From contig UQNV01000014.1 in the NCBI GenBank assembly GCA_900542505.1, positions 1 to 50,587 of the forward strand: a stretch of 50,587 bases of DNA. The letters are read 5' to 3'. Position numbers and translations under genes: made by a program. Of the stretch, positions 43,534 through 50,587 are shown in pieces. Position 1 is the stretch's first letter; every line of letters starts with the position of its first letter. Under the pieces are notes generated by a model. That model was not told the origin of the DNA. It did no database searches and saw only the letters and a list, made by a program, of their open reading frames with translations. Source of the DNA: an uncultured Alistipes sp. Lineage in GTDB: Bacteria; Bacteroidota; Bacteroidia; Bacteroidales; Rikenellaceae.

Positions 43534-44769
43534 ATGAAGAGTACATTTTCAGTAATCTACTACCTCAAGCGTCAGGTAGTGAAAAAGGACGGGACAGTTC
43601 CCGTCATGGGACGCATCACGGTGGACGGCAGCCAGACACAGTTCAGCTGCAAACTGACTGTCGATCCGAAACTGTGGGACACCAAAGGTGGACGTGTCAC
43701 GGGCAGAAGCACGGCGGCACTCGAAACGAACCGTATGCTTGACAAGATGCGGGTACGCATCAACAGGCATTATCAGGAAATCATGGAGCGTGACAACTTC
43801 GTCACGGCGGAGAAGGTGAAGAACGCCTTTCTCGGACTGGAACACCGCTACCACACGCTGATGCAGGTGTTCCGCCAGCACAACGAGGACTACGAGAAGC
43901 AGGTGGAGGCAGGCATGAAAGCCAAAGGCACGCTGCTGAAGTACCGCACCGTTTACAAGCACATGCAAGAGTTCCTCGACATCCGCTACCATGTGAAGGA
44001 CATCGCCCTAAAAGAGCTTACCCCGGCTTTCATCTCCGACTTCGAGATGTTCCTGCGCACGGACAAGCACTGCTGCACCAATACCGTGTGGCTGTACGTC
44101 TGCCCGTTACGGACGATGGTATTCATCGCCATCAACAACGAGTGGCTGACGCGCGACCCGTTCCGCGAGTATGAAATCAAGAAGGAGGAAACAACACGCA
44201 GTTTCCTGACCAAAGATGAGATCCGCCTGCTGATGGAGGGGAAACTGAAAAACGCCAAACAGGAATTGTACCGCGACCTCTACCTGTTCTGCGCCTTCAC
44301 GGGGCTGTCGTTCGCGGATATGCGCAACCTTACGGAAGAGAATATCCGCACCTACTTCGACGAACACGAGTGGATAAACATCAACCGCCAGAAAACGGGC
44401 GTGGTGTCCAACATCCGCCTGCTCGACATCGCCAACCGCATAATCGGCAAATACCGGGGACTGTGCGGGGACGGCAGGATATTTCCCGTTCCGCATTATA
44501 ACACGTGCCTTGCCGGTATCCGTGCCGTCGCCAAGCGTTGCGGCATCACCAAGCATATCACGTGGCATCAGAGCCGCCACACGGCAGCCACGACGATATT
44601 CCTCTCCAACGGTGTTCCCATCGAAACGGTCAGCTCCATGCTCGGACACAAGAGCATAAAGACGACGCAGATTTACGCAAAGATAACCAAAGAGAAGCTC
44701 AATCAGGACATGGAGAACCTTGCCGCAAGATTGAACGGCGTCGAGGAATTTGCAGGTTGCACCATCTAA
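43534..44769 (+). CDS. intDOT: IntDOT-type tyrosine recombinase (ICE integrase)
   Basis: 411 residues, the length I recall for CTnDOT IntDOT. It has an arm-binding N-terminus, a core-binding domain (about 100-210) and a C-terminal catalytic domain. Catalytic residues are Lys287, His345, Arg348, His372 and the nucleophile Tyr381; the usual first Arg is Ser259 (FTGLSFADM), a known IntDOT trait. It integrates and excises the element at GTAnnTTTGC cores. The ATG at 43534 is chosen for length and for its position behind the -7 box; the in-frame extension to 43456 is rejected. Confidence 0.96.
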   Translation: MKSTFSVIYYLKRQVVKKDGTVPVMGRITVDGSQTQFSCKLTVDPKLWDTKGGRVTGRSTAALETNRMLDKMRVRINRHYQEIMERDNFVTAEKVKNAFLGLEHRYHTLMQVFRQHNEDYEKQVEAGMKAKGTLLKYRTVYKHMQEFLDIRYHVKDIALKELTPAFISDFEMFLRTDKHCCTNTVWLYVCPLRTMVFIAINNEWLTRDPFREYEIKKEETTRSFLTKDEIRLLMEGKLKNAKQELYRDLYLFCAFTGLSFADMRNLTEENIRTYFDEHEWININRQKTGVVSNIRLLDIANRIIGKYRGLCGDGRIFPVPHYNTCLAGIRAVAKRCGITKHITWHQSRHTAATTIFLSNGVPIETVSSMLGHKSIKTTQIYAKITKEKLNQDMENLAARLNGVEEFAGCTI

Positions 44770-44780
44770 AAAGAAAAGCC

Positions 44781-45143
44781 ATGAAACGTGACACAATCAT
44801 CATCGAGGACAAGGCAGTCAGCGTAACCGGTAACGACGTGTGGATGACCGCCACCGAAATAGCCGGATTGTTCCATACGACCGTCCCGGCAGTGAACGCC
44901 GCCATCAGAGCCGTCCGCAAGTCGGACGTGCTGAACGACTACGAGGTGTGCCGCTACATGCAGCTTGAAAACGGGCTGCACGCGGACGTGTACGCCCTTG
45001 AAATCATCATCCCGGTCGCTTTCAGGGTGAATACCTACAACACCCACCTGTTCCGCACATGGCTGGTGGGAAAGGCACTCTCACAAGAGAAACGGCAGAC
45101 ATACGTGATGTTCATACAGAACGGAAAAGCCGGGTATTGCTGA
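44781..45143 (+). CDS. Small ICE protein (CTnDOT Orf2-like)
   Basis: 120 residues (MKRDTIIIEDKAVSVTGNDVWMTATEIAGLFHTTVPAVNAAIRAVRKSDVLND...). The DVWMT..EIA.LF...VPAVNA..R phrase looks like a winged/HTH DNA-binding fold of the kind seen in RhuM/virulence-type proteins, followed by AFRVNTYNTHLFRTWL. Function unknown. It lies 11 bp after intDOT and ends at a strong terminator, so it is probably in the int transcript. Confidence 0.72.
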   Translation: MKRDTIIIEDKAVSVTGNDVWMTATEIAGLFHTTVPAVNAAIRAVRKSDVLNDYEVCRYMQLENGLHADVYALEIIIPVAFRVNTYNTHLFRTWLVGKALSQEKRQTYVMFIQNGKAGYC

Positions 45144-45164
45144 TTGCACATACCCCATAAGACA

Positions 45165-45209
45165 AGTAAACGGGTAGCACCACAAAAGGTGTCACCCGTT
45201 TACTTTTTC
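45165..45209. terminator. Terminator between the int operon and opposing HTH genes
   Basis: Perfect 11-bp outer stem AGTAAACGGGT/ACCCGTTTACT with an inner GCACC/GGTGT pairing, followed by TTTTT on the plus strand. Confidence 0.85.
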
Positions 45210-45220
45210 ATGAAACCGCC

Positions 45221-45526
45221 TCACTCCAGCGGCTTGCGGTAGTTCGCTTCCAGTACCCCGCGCAGCCCCGTTTCCGGGTAAAGCACCTTCCCTCCCAAAA
45301 GTATGAAGGGCAACACGCGGTTGTTGCGGTATTCCTGCAAGGTGCGCCGGCTCACACGGAGCAGTTCCGACACCTCGCCGTCCGTCAGGTAACGTTCCCC
45401 GTCCAGCGGAGGACGGTAGCTTTCCAGAAATGCGGACAGCCATTTCGAGCCTTTGCGCATATCCTGCACCACAGAGGCTATCGGCTCGTCTTCCATCGTA
45501 AAAACATCGTTGTTCTCGTTCATCAT
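45221..45526 (-). CDS. Helix-turn-helix (excisionase-like) protein, ICE Orf2b-like
   Basis: About 101 residues from the ATG at 45526 (45523 also possible). The in-frame ATG at 45589 would overlap the upstream gene by 32 bp. A MerR/excisionase-type HTH is visible: LTDGEVSELLRVSRRTLQEYRNNRVLPFILLGGKVLYPETGLRGVLE. It is likely a small DNA-binding regulator of the ICE. Position and orientation recall CTnDOT orf2b, but this equation is from memory. Confidence 0.78.
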   Translation of the reverse strand: MMNENNDVFTMEDEPIASVVQDMRKGSKWLSAFLESYRPPLDGERYLTDGEVSELLRVSRRTLQEYRNNRVLPFILLGGKVLYPETGLRGVLEANYRKPLE

Positions 45527-45557
45527 AACTTCGGATTCAGTGGGTGAATAAATCAAA

Positions 45558-45857
45558 TCATCTGCCGTGCGGATAGAGCGTGCCGACAAGCGGTATCAGC
45601 CGCTTCACCTCCTCTGGCTTGTAATAGAACCTGCGGTTTATCTGCGAGTAGCCGATAAGCCGCCTGTCACGCAGCGTCTGCAACGTGCGCGGGCTTATTC
45701 TCAACTGCCCGCAGACCTCCTCGCCCGTGAGCCATCTTTCCATGCGCCCCGTGTCGCTTTTGCGCCTCAGGGCGGCGACCTTCTCCGAGAGTGCGCCGAA
45801 TGCCGCCACCATCATCTCGAAAGTCTTTTTCTCGATAGATACTATTTCCATATTCAT
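45558..45857 (-). CDS. Helix-turn-helix (excisionase-like) protein, ICE Orf2a-like
   Basis: About 99 residues from the ATG at 45857 (MNMEIVSIEKKTFEMMV...). A coiled N-terminal helix is followed by LTGEEVCGQLRISPRTLQTLRDRRLIGYSQINRRFYYKPEEVKRLI, the excisionase/MerR HTH. The start follows a -7 box at 45876-45883. First of a two-gene minus-strand unit, divergent from the xis operon, with a shared regulatory interval of about 200 bp. Confidence 0.8.
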   Translation of the reverse strand: MNMEIVSIEKKTFEMMVAAFGALSEKVAALRRKSDTGRMERWLTGEEVCGQLRISPRTLQTLRDRRLIGYSQINRRFYYKPEEVKRLIPLVGTLYPHGR

Positions 45858-45875
45858 GTCATTTAGAGTTTGCCG

Positions 45876-45883
45876 CAAAGGTA
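45876..45883 (-). promoter_or_regulatory. -7 box TACCTTTG of the minus-strand HTH pair
   Basis: Exact TAnnTTTG, 18 bp before the ATG at 45857. Its extended form GTTACCTTTGC also fits the IntDOT core pattern, an inherent overlap of the two motifs. Confidence 0.65.
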
Positions 45884-45975
45884 ACGAAACGGCATACAAG
45901 ACGTATCGTTTTCCGCTGAAAGGCTGCCTGTTGCGCCGTTTGACCGGGTTACGGAGCCATCTTCCGCAAAAATCT

Positions 45976-45990
45976 TACGTGAGTCACGTA
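45976..45990. promoter_or_regulatory. Candidate RteC operator (perfect palindrome) upstream of xis2c
   Basis: TACGTGA-G-TCACGTA is a perfect 7-bp inverted repeat centred 76 bp before the xis2c ATG. In CTnDOT the activator RteC binds an inverted repeat upstream of the xis2c promoter (established knowledge). Identity of this site is inferred from position and symmetry. Confidence 0.55.
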
Positions 45991-46058
45991 GTGAGTTGTT
46001 AAAGCCCCTTTTGTTTATTGCCGAATTTTGTCGCAGAAACAAAAAGAAAGGACTGAAC

Positions 46059-46421
46059 ATGAAAGTGATAACAATGGAAAGTTCCGCCTACAAGGAGATG
46101 ATGGCGCAGATTGCGAACATCGCAGGGTACATCCGCGAGGCAAGGGACGAGAAGAAACGGAAGCGGGAAACCGAAGACAAGCTGCTTGACACGGCACAGG
46201 CGGCGAAGATGCTCAACGTGAGCAAGCGCACCATGCAGCGTATGCGCACCGACCACCGTATCGAGTATGTGGTGGTACGCGGAAGCTGCCGCTACCGCCT
46301 TTCCGAGATACTGCGGCTATTGGAGGACAACACAGTAAGGAACGAGGAAGGGACAATAGACACCCTGTTCCACAACCACACGCTGCGCACGGGCGGCAAA
46401 CCAAAAGGAAGGAGGACATAG
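46059..46421 (+). CDS. xis2c: Excision protein Xis2c (HTH)
   Basis: 120 residues from the ATG at 46059. A basic, coiled N-terminus precedes the excisionase-type HTH LLDTAQAAKMLNVSKRTMQRMRTDHRIEYVVVRGSCRYRLSEILRLLE. In CTnDOT Xis2c binds att DNA with Xis2d to switch IntDOT to excision and also activates transfer genes. A -7-like box (GAATTTTG, 7/8) lies at 46023-46030. xis2d starts 3 bp later. The in-frame extension to 45996 lacks support. Confidence 0.88.
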   Translation: MKVITMESSAYKEMMAQIANIAGYIREARDEKKRKRETEDKLLDTAQAAKMLNVSKRTMQRMRTDHRIEYVVVRGSCRYRLSEILRLLEDNTVRNEEGTIDTLFHNHTLRTGGKPKGRRT

Positions 46422-46424
46422 GTC

Positions 46425-46775
46425 ATGGAACTGCTCACACGAAACAACTTCGAGGGCTGGATGCAGAAGCTGATGGAACGGCTCGACCGTCAGGACGAAC
46501 TGCTGCTGGCGATGAAGGCTGAGGGGAAACAGCCCACTATCACGGAAAGCATCCGCCTTTTCGACAATCAGGATTTGTGCATGTTGCTCCAGATAAGCAA
46601 ACGCACCCTCCAACGCTACCGCAGCGTAGGCGCATTGCCCTACAAGACGCTGGGCAAGAAGACCTATTACAGCGAGGAGGACGTGCTGACATTCCTTTCC
46701 AACCATATCAAGGACTTCAAAAAGGAAGATATAGCCTTCTACAAGGCTCGTATCCATAATTTCTTTCATAAATAA
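46425..46775 (+). CDS. xis2d: Excision protein Xis2d (HTH)
   Basis: 116 residues. It is the same HTH type as Xis2c: LFDNQDLCMLLQISKRTLQRYRSVGALPYKTLGKKTYYSEEDVLTFL. It is the partner recombination-directionality factor in CTnDOT. It sits between xis2c (3 bp gap) and orf3 (20 bp gap), as in that operon. Confidence 0.88.
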   Translation: MELLTRNNFEGWMQKLMERLDRQDELLLAMKAEGKQPTITESIRLFDNQDLCMLLQISKRTLQRYRSVGALPYKTLGKKTYYSEEDVLTFLSNHIKDFKKEDIAFYKARIHNFFHK

Positions 46776-46795
46776 CCCATTAAAACATTTTTCAG

Positions 46796-48367
46796 ATGGC
46801 AAAGAAAAAAGACGAAAAGGACGTGCTGGTAGTCCGTGACGAGAAGACAGGCGAGATCAGCGTGGTAGCCGGGCTGAACGCGGACGGCACACCCAAGCGC
46901 ACCCCCGCAAAAGCGGAGAACGCGCAGAGTTTCCTGCAATTCGACCGACATGGCGACGTGCTGGACAACTTCTTCAAGAACTTCTTCCGGCAGTGCAAGG
47001 AACCCAGCCGCTTCGGTTTCTACCGCATTGCGGCAGACCAAGCTGAAAATCTCTTAGAGGTGATGAAGCAACTGCTGAAAGACCCCGAAGCGAACAAGGA
47101 GCTGCTCGCCCCTCACAAGGTGGACACCTCCGACTATGAGAAGAAGGTGCAGGAAGAGATGGCAGCACAACAGACAGAGAAACAAGAACCTCAAAAACAG
47201 GAGAACATGGAACAACGGAAAGAACAGCAACAGGACAAATCCGAACAGATGCAGGGCAAACGTGGCTACCAGCCCATCGACGAGAGTAAAATCAACTGGC
47301 AGGAGCTGGAGGACAGATGGGGCGTAAAGCGGGACAACCTTGAAAAGTCCGGCGACCTTACGAAGATGCTCAACTATGGCAAGTCCGACTTGGTAAAGGT
47401 CAAACCGACCTTCGGCGGCGAATCATTCGAGCTGGACGCCCGCCTCTCCTTCAAGAAGGACGGTGAGGGAAACATCAGCCTCGTGCCGCACTTCATCCGC
47501 AAGGAGCAGAAGCTGGATGAGTACAAGGAACACAAATTCTCCGACAATGACCGGAAGAACCTCCGCGAAACGGGCAATCTCGGTAGGGTCGTGGACATTG
47601 TGGACAGGGAAACGGGCGAGATCATCCCCTCCTACATCAGCATCGACCGCAAGACGAATGAAATCACGGACATTCCGGCAAGCAGGGTGCGCATCCCGGA
47701 GCGCATCGGCAAGACGGAAATCACCACGCAGGAGCGGGACATGCTCCGCGCCGGACTGCCCGTACGCGACAAGCTCATCGAGCGCAACGACGGCAGAAAG
47801 TTCGTCACCACCCTGCAAGTGAACGTGGAGCAGCGCGGCGTGGAGTTCGTGCCGGGAACCGGCAAGTCGCCCCGTACCGCACAGACACAGGAAACCAAAG
47901 GCGACACATCGAAAAGTCAGGCGCAGGGCGGGGAAAATGCCGCACAGACCAAGAAGGAGCAACGCCGCAACACGTGGACGAACGAGGACGGCAGCATCCG
48001 CCCCATCAGCAAATGGAGCGGCGTGAGCTTCACCGACCAGCAGAAAGCCGACTATGTGGCGGGTAAAGCCGTGAAGCTGGAGAACGTGACCGACAAGCAG
48101 GGCTTCCATGCCACGATGTATATCAAGTTCAACCCGGAGAAGGGACGCCCGTACCGCTACGACACGAACCCTGACAATGCACAGCAGGTTGCTCCGTCCA
48201 ACGAGAGCCGCACGCAGGTGGCGGTGAACAACGATGGCAAGACCAACGAGGCTACAAAGAATCTGAGAGAGCCGTTGCAGAAAGGTCAGACCAACCCGAA
48301 GGACGCCCGCCAGCAACAGCAGCAGGAGAAGCCGCAGAAGAAAACGGGCAAGGGCATGAAAATGTAA
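46796..48367 (+). CDS. CTnDOT Orf3-like protein (DUF4099/DUF3945 type)
   Basis: 523 residues, hydrophilic. The N-terminus has FFRQCKEPSRFGFYRIAADQAENLLEVMKQLL (DUF4099-like). A Gln/Glu/Lys-rich linker (about 120-158) follows. DUF3945-like units come next, around RIGKTEITTQERDMLRAGLPVRDKLIERNDG and ISKWSGVSFTDQQKADYVAGKAVKLENVTDKQG. The tail is Gln/Lys-rich. It belongs to the excision operon, but orf3 is not known to be essential; the molecular role is unknown. Confidence 0.85.
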   Translation: MAKKKDEKDVLVVRDEKTGEISVVAGLNADGTPKRTPAKAENAQSFLQFDRHGDVLDNFFKNFFRQCKEPSRFGFYRIAADQAENLLEVMKQLLKDPEANKELLAPHKVDTSDYEKKVQEEMAAQQTEKQEPQKQENMEQRKEQQQDKSEQMQGKRGYQPIDESKINWQELEDRWGVKRDNLEKSGDLTKMLNYGKSDLVKVKPTFGGESFELDARLSFKKDGEGNISLVPHFIRKEQKLDEYKEHKFSDNDRKNLRETGNLGRVVDIVDRETGEIIPSYISIDRKTNEITDIPASRVRIPERIGKTEITTQERDMLRAGLPVRDKLIERNDGRKFVTTLQVNVEQRGVEFVPGTGKSPRTAQTQETKGDTSKSQAQGGENAAQTKKEQRRNTWTNEDGSIRPISKWSGVSFTDQQKADYVAGKAVKLENVTDKQGFHATMYIKFNPEKGRPYRYDTNPDNAQQVAPSNESRTQVAVNNDGKTNEATKNLREPLQKGQTNPKDARQQQQQEKPQKKTGKGMKM

Positions 48368-48427
48368 TCCCGTGTCCGCCACTGAATCCAAAATAAAATC
48401 CAAAGTATCAACAAAAAAGAAGAAGAC

Positions 48428-50515
48428 ATGAAGACAATCATTGCAGAAAAGCCCTCCGTGGCACGTGAAATCGCCCGCATCGTGGGCGCGACAAAGAGAG
48501 AGGAAGGATATTTCGAGGGAGGCGGTTATGCCGTGACATGGGCATTCGGACACCTCGTTCAGCTTGCCATGCCCGACGGCTACGGCGTGCGCGGATTTGT
48601 CCGTGACAACCTCCCGATTATTCCCGACACATTCACGCTCGTCCCCCGTCAGGTCAGGACGGAGAAAGGTTACAAGCCCGACAGCGGCGTGGTGTCGCAG
48701 ATAAAAGTCATCAAAAGACTGTTCGACACAAGCGAACATATCATCGTGGCGACCGATGCCGGACGCGAGGGAGAGCTTATCTTCCGCTACCTCTACCACT
48801 ATACGGGTTGCACCACTCCTTTCGTGCGCCTGTGGATCAGCTCTCTCACCGACAAAGCTATCCGCGAGGGACTGCGGAAACTCGAAGACGGCAGCAAATA
48901 CGACAACCTCTACCTCGCCGCCAAAGCGCGGAGCGAATCCGACTGGCTCGTGGGCATCAACGGCACACAGGCGTTATCCATCGCCGCCGGACACGGCACG
49001 TATTCCGTGGGGCGGGTGCAGACACCAACGTTGGCTATGGTATGTGAACGCTACTGGGAGAACCGCCGCTTTACGTCCGAAGCATTCTGGCAGCTCCATA
49101 TCGCAACGGACGGTTGCGACGGCGAAGTCGTGAAATTCTCATCCTCCGAGAAATGGAAAGAGAAAGAACCGGCGATGGAACTATATAATAAGGTAAAGGC
49201 GGCAGGTTGCGCCACTGTCACGAAAGCCGAGCGCAAGGAGAAGACGGAGGAAACTCCCTTGCTCTACGACCTGACCACGCTCCAGAAAGAAGCCAACGCC
49301 AAGCACGGCTTCACGGCGGAACAGACGCTTGAAATCGCGCAGAAACTCTACGAAAAGAAGTTGATAACCTATCCGAGAACGGGAAGCCGCTACATCCCCG
49401 AAGACGTGTTTGCCGAAATTCCCAAACTGCTCGCTTTCATCGGCACACAGCCCGAATGGAAAGACAAGGTGCGGGCAAAAGCCGCCCCGACACGCCGCAG
49501 CGTGGACGACGGCAAGGTGACAGACCACCATGCCCTGCTCGTCACGGGTGAGAAACCGCTCTTCCTCTCCAAAGAGGACAATACCATCTATCAGATGATT
49601 GCCGGGCGCATGGTCGAGGCATTCTCTGAGAAATGCGTCAAGGATGTGACCACTGTCACGGCGGAATGTGCCGGAGTGGAGTTTACCGTAAAAGGCAGCG
49701 TCGTGAAGCAAACCGGATGGCGTGCCGTCTATGGCGAGGAAAAAGAGGAAATTACCATCCCCGGCTGGCAGGAAGGCGACACGCTGACACCGAAAGGCTC
49801 GTCCATTACCGAAGGAAAGACCAAACCCAAGCCGCTGCATACCGAAGCCACCCTGCTCTCGGCAATGGAAACGGCGGGCAAGGAAATTGAGGACGACGCA
49901 CTGCGGCAGGCGATGAAGGACTGTGGCATCGGTACTCCCGCCACACGCGCCTCCATCATCGAAACGCTTTTCAAGCGCGGTTACATGGAACGCTGCAAGA
50001 AGTCGCTTGTTCCCACCGAAAAAGGACTTGCCCTCAATTCCGTCGTCAAGACGATGCGCATCGCCGATGTTGCCATGACGGGCGAATGGGAAAAGGAGCT
50101 GGCGCGTATCGAGCGCGGGGAACTGTCCGACGACACCTTCCGCAAGGAGATAGAGGCGTACACACGTGAGATAACCTCCGAACTGATCTCGTGCGACAAG
50201 CTCTTCGGCAGCCGTGACTCCGGCTGCGCGTGTCCCAAGTGTGGCACGGGCAGGATGCGGTTCTACGGCAAGGTGGTACGCTGCGACAACACGGAGTGCG
50301 GACTGCCCGTGTTCCGGCTGAAAGCGGGACGCACCCTGTCCGACGATGAAATCAAAGACCTGCTCACCGAAGGGCATACCAAGCTGCTCAAAGGGTTCAA
50401 GAGCAAACAGGGCAAGAGTTTCGATGCTGTTGTCGCCTTTGACGGGGAATATAACACGACTTTTGTGTTCCCGGAGGCTAAAAAGGACAAGAAATTTTCA
50501 GGACGGAAGAAATAG
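48428..50515 (+). CDS. exc: Exc, type IA DNA topoisomerase (TopB-like)
   Basis: 695 residues. Toprim domain: TIIAEKPSVAREIARIV with the catalytic Glu7, and ATDAGREGELIFRYL with the DxxxE metal site. The DNA-cleaving tyrosine is Tyr315 in KLITYPRTGSRYIPE. A C-terminal zinc ribbon (CACPKCGTGRMRFYGKVVRCDNTECG) and a DUF3945-free tail follow. It is CTnDOT Exc, a topoisomerase III that stimulates element excision. It is 60 bp after orf3 and is the last gene of the excision operon within the window. Confidence 0.93.
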   Translation: MKTIIAEKPSVAREIARIVGATKREEGYFEGGGYAVTWAFGHLVQLAMPDGYGVRGFVRDNLPIIPDTFTLVPRQVRTEKGYKPDSGVVSQIKVIKRLFDTSEHIIVATDAGREGELIFRYLYHYTGCTTPFVRLWISSLTDKAIREGLRKLEDGSKYDNLYLAAKARSESDWLVGINGTQALSIAAGHGTYSVGRVQTPTLAMVCERYWENRRFTSEAFWQLHIATDGCDGEVVKFSSSEKWKEKEPAMELYNKVKAAGCATVTKAERKEKTEETPLLYDLTTLQKEANAKHGFTAEQTLEIAQKLYEKKLITYPRTGSRYIPEDVFAEIPKLLAFIGTQPEWKDKVRAKAAPTRRSVDDGKVTDHHALLVTGEKPLFLSKEDNTIYQMIAGRMVEAFSEKCVKDVTTVTAECAGVEFTVKGSVVKQTGWRAVYGEEKEEITIPGWQEGDTLTPKGSSITEGKTKPKPLHTEATLLSAMETAGKEIEDDALRQAMKDCGIGTPATRASIIETLFKRGYMERCKKSLVPTEKGLALNSVVKTMRIADVAMTGEWEKELARIERGELSDDTFRKEIEAYTREITSELISCDKLFGSRDSGCACPKCGTGRMRFYGKVVRCDNTECGLPVFRLKAGRTLSDDEIKDLLTEGHTKLLKGFKSKQGKSFDAVVAFDGEYNTTFVFPEAKKDKKFSGRKK

Positions 50516-50518
50516 TAT

Positions 50519-50526
50519 TAACTTTG
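50519..50526 (+). promoter_or_regulatory. -7 box TAACTTTG after exc
   Basis: Exact TAnnTTTG just past the exc stop, upstream of an ATG at 50543. It suggests a new transcript running off the contig. Confidence 0.5.
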
Positions 50527-50542
50527 CCACTTGTTCAGAGTA

Positions 50543-50587
50543 ATGAATTGTTCTTCGATACCGGATTACACTCATACTTTGGATTTA
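50543..50587 (+). CDS. Possible 5' end of the next ICE gene (truncated)
   Basis: An open frame from the ATG at 50543 (MNCSSIPDYTHTLDL...) to the contig end, 17 bp behind the -7 box. It is too short to identify; in CTnDOT-type elements regulatory or mobilisation genes follow exc. Confidence 0.35.
   Translation, partial: MNCSSIPDYTHTLDL

Larger units (their letters stand above)
43205..50587 (+). mobile_element. CTnDOT/CTnERL-type integrative conjugative element, left end (truncated)
   Basis: Gene content and order int, orf2-like, two opposing HTH genes, xis2c, xis2d, orf3, exc match the integration/excision region of Bacteroides CTnDOT as I know it. Expected right-hand parts (mobilisation, transfer, tetQ-rteAB, rteC) lie beyond the contig end. 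There is no ermF-type cargo between int and the excision operon in this stretch. Confidence 0.88.

Noticed and set aside
1..50587. CRISPR arrays, tRNA or rRNA genes, prophage or defence cassettes
   Set aside because: No regularly spaced repeats, no cloverleaf-type or rRNA sequence and no phage structural or defence gene signature was seen on either strand; only the IS481 element and the ICE are mobile.

Overview
The window reads as a GC-rich chromosome segment of a gut Bacteroidales, most likely Alistipes or another Rikenellaceae (inference). Supporting signs are the repeated Bacteroidetes -7 promoter box TAnnTTTG, a FeoA-FeoB fusion, a histone H1-like mini-protein, a PorV/PorQ-type outer-membrane protein and a CTnDOT-type conjugative element. 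Bases 1-33 are not biological: they match the Illumina Nextera read-1 transposase adapter, so the contig begins in adapter carry-over.

Left part (34-13925): the 3' end of mnmA is interrupted in its last codons by an IS481-family element (about 259-1508). Then come a DUF368/PopT membrane protein with aroE, a TonB-C-like secreted protein, a DUF2007 protein on the minus strand, a dnaE-trxA-aldose epimerase cluster, a DMT transporter, a nitroreductase (minus) and htpG.

Middle (14014-28526): a minus-strand run contains dnaN, a DEDDh exonuclease, a triple-LysM/binding-protein fusion, rex and a RibF with only the FAD synthetase domain, all 4-9 bp apart. A thioesterase and an S41 lipoprotein lie downstream. 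After a nucleoside phosphorylase (minus) there is a plus-strand operon of glmM, an NlpE-like lipoprotein, an M20 dipeptidase and an inositol monophosphatase. It converges on glyA-DUF2461, and glyA has a long, GC-rich, structured leader.

Right chromosomal part (28804-43185): fabG, the H1-like gene, a minus-strand envelope operon (YtfJ-like, Omp85 barrel, phosphoethanolamine transferase), a near-leaderless low-molecular-weight tyrosine phosphatase, PorV/PorQ-like, cyclophilin, lrgAB, feoAB with a Cys-rich partner, an aminotransferase and purT.

From about 43205 to the window end lies the left end of a CTnDOT/CTnERL-type integrative conjugative element. An IntDOT att-core-like sequence (GTAACTTTGC, minus strand) coincides with the purT -7 box. 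It is followed by intDOT, an Orf2-like gene, two minus-strand helix-turn-helix genes and the excision operon xis2c-xis2d-orf3-exc. A perfect palindrome in front of xis2c is a candidate RteC operator. The most interesting points are the ICE inserted in the purT promoter, the ICE control sites, the IS-modified mnmA terminus, the glyA leader and the one-domain RibF. I did not find a clearly new defence or biosynthetic system.
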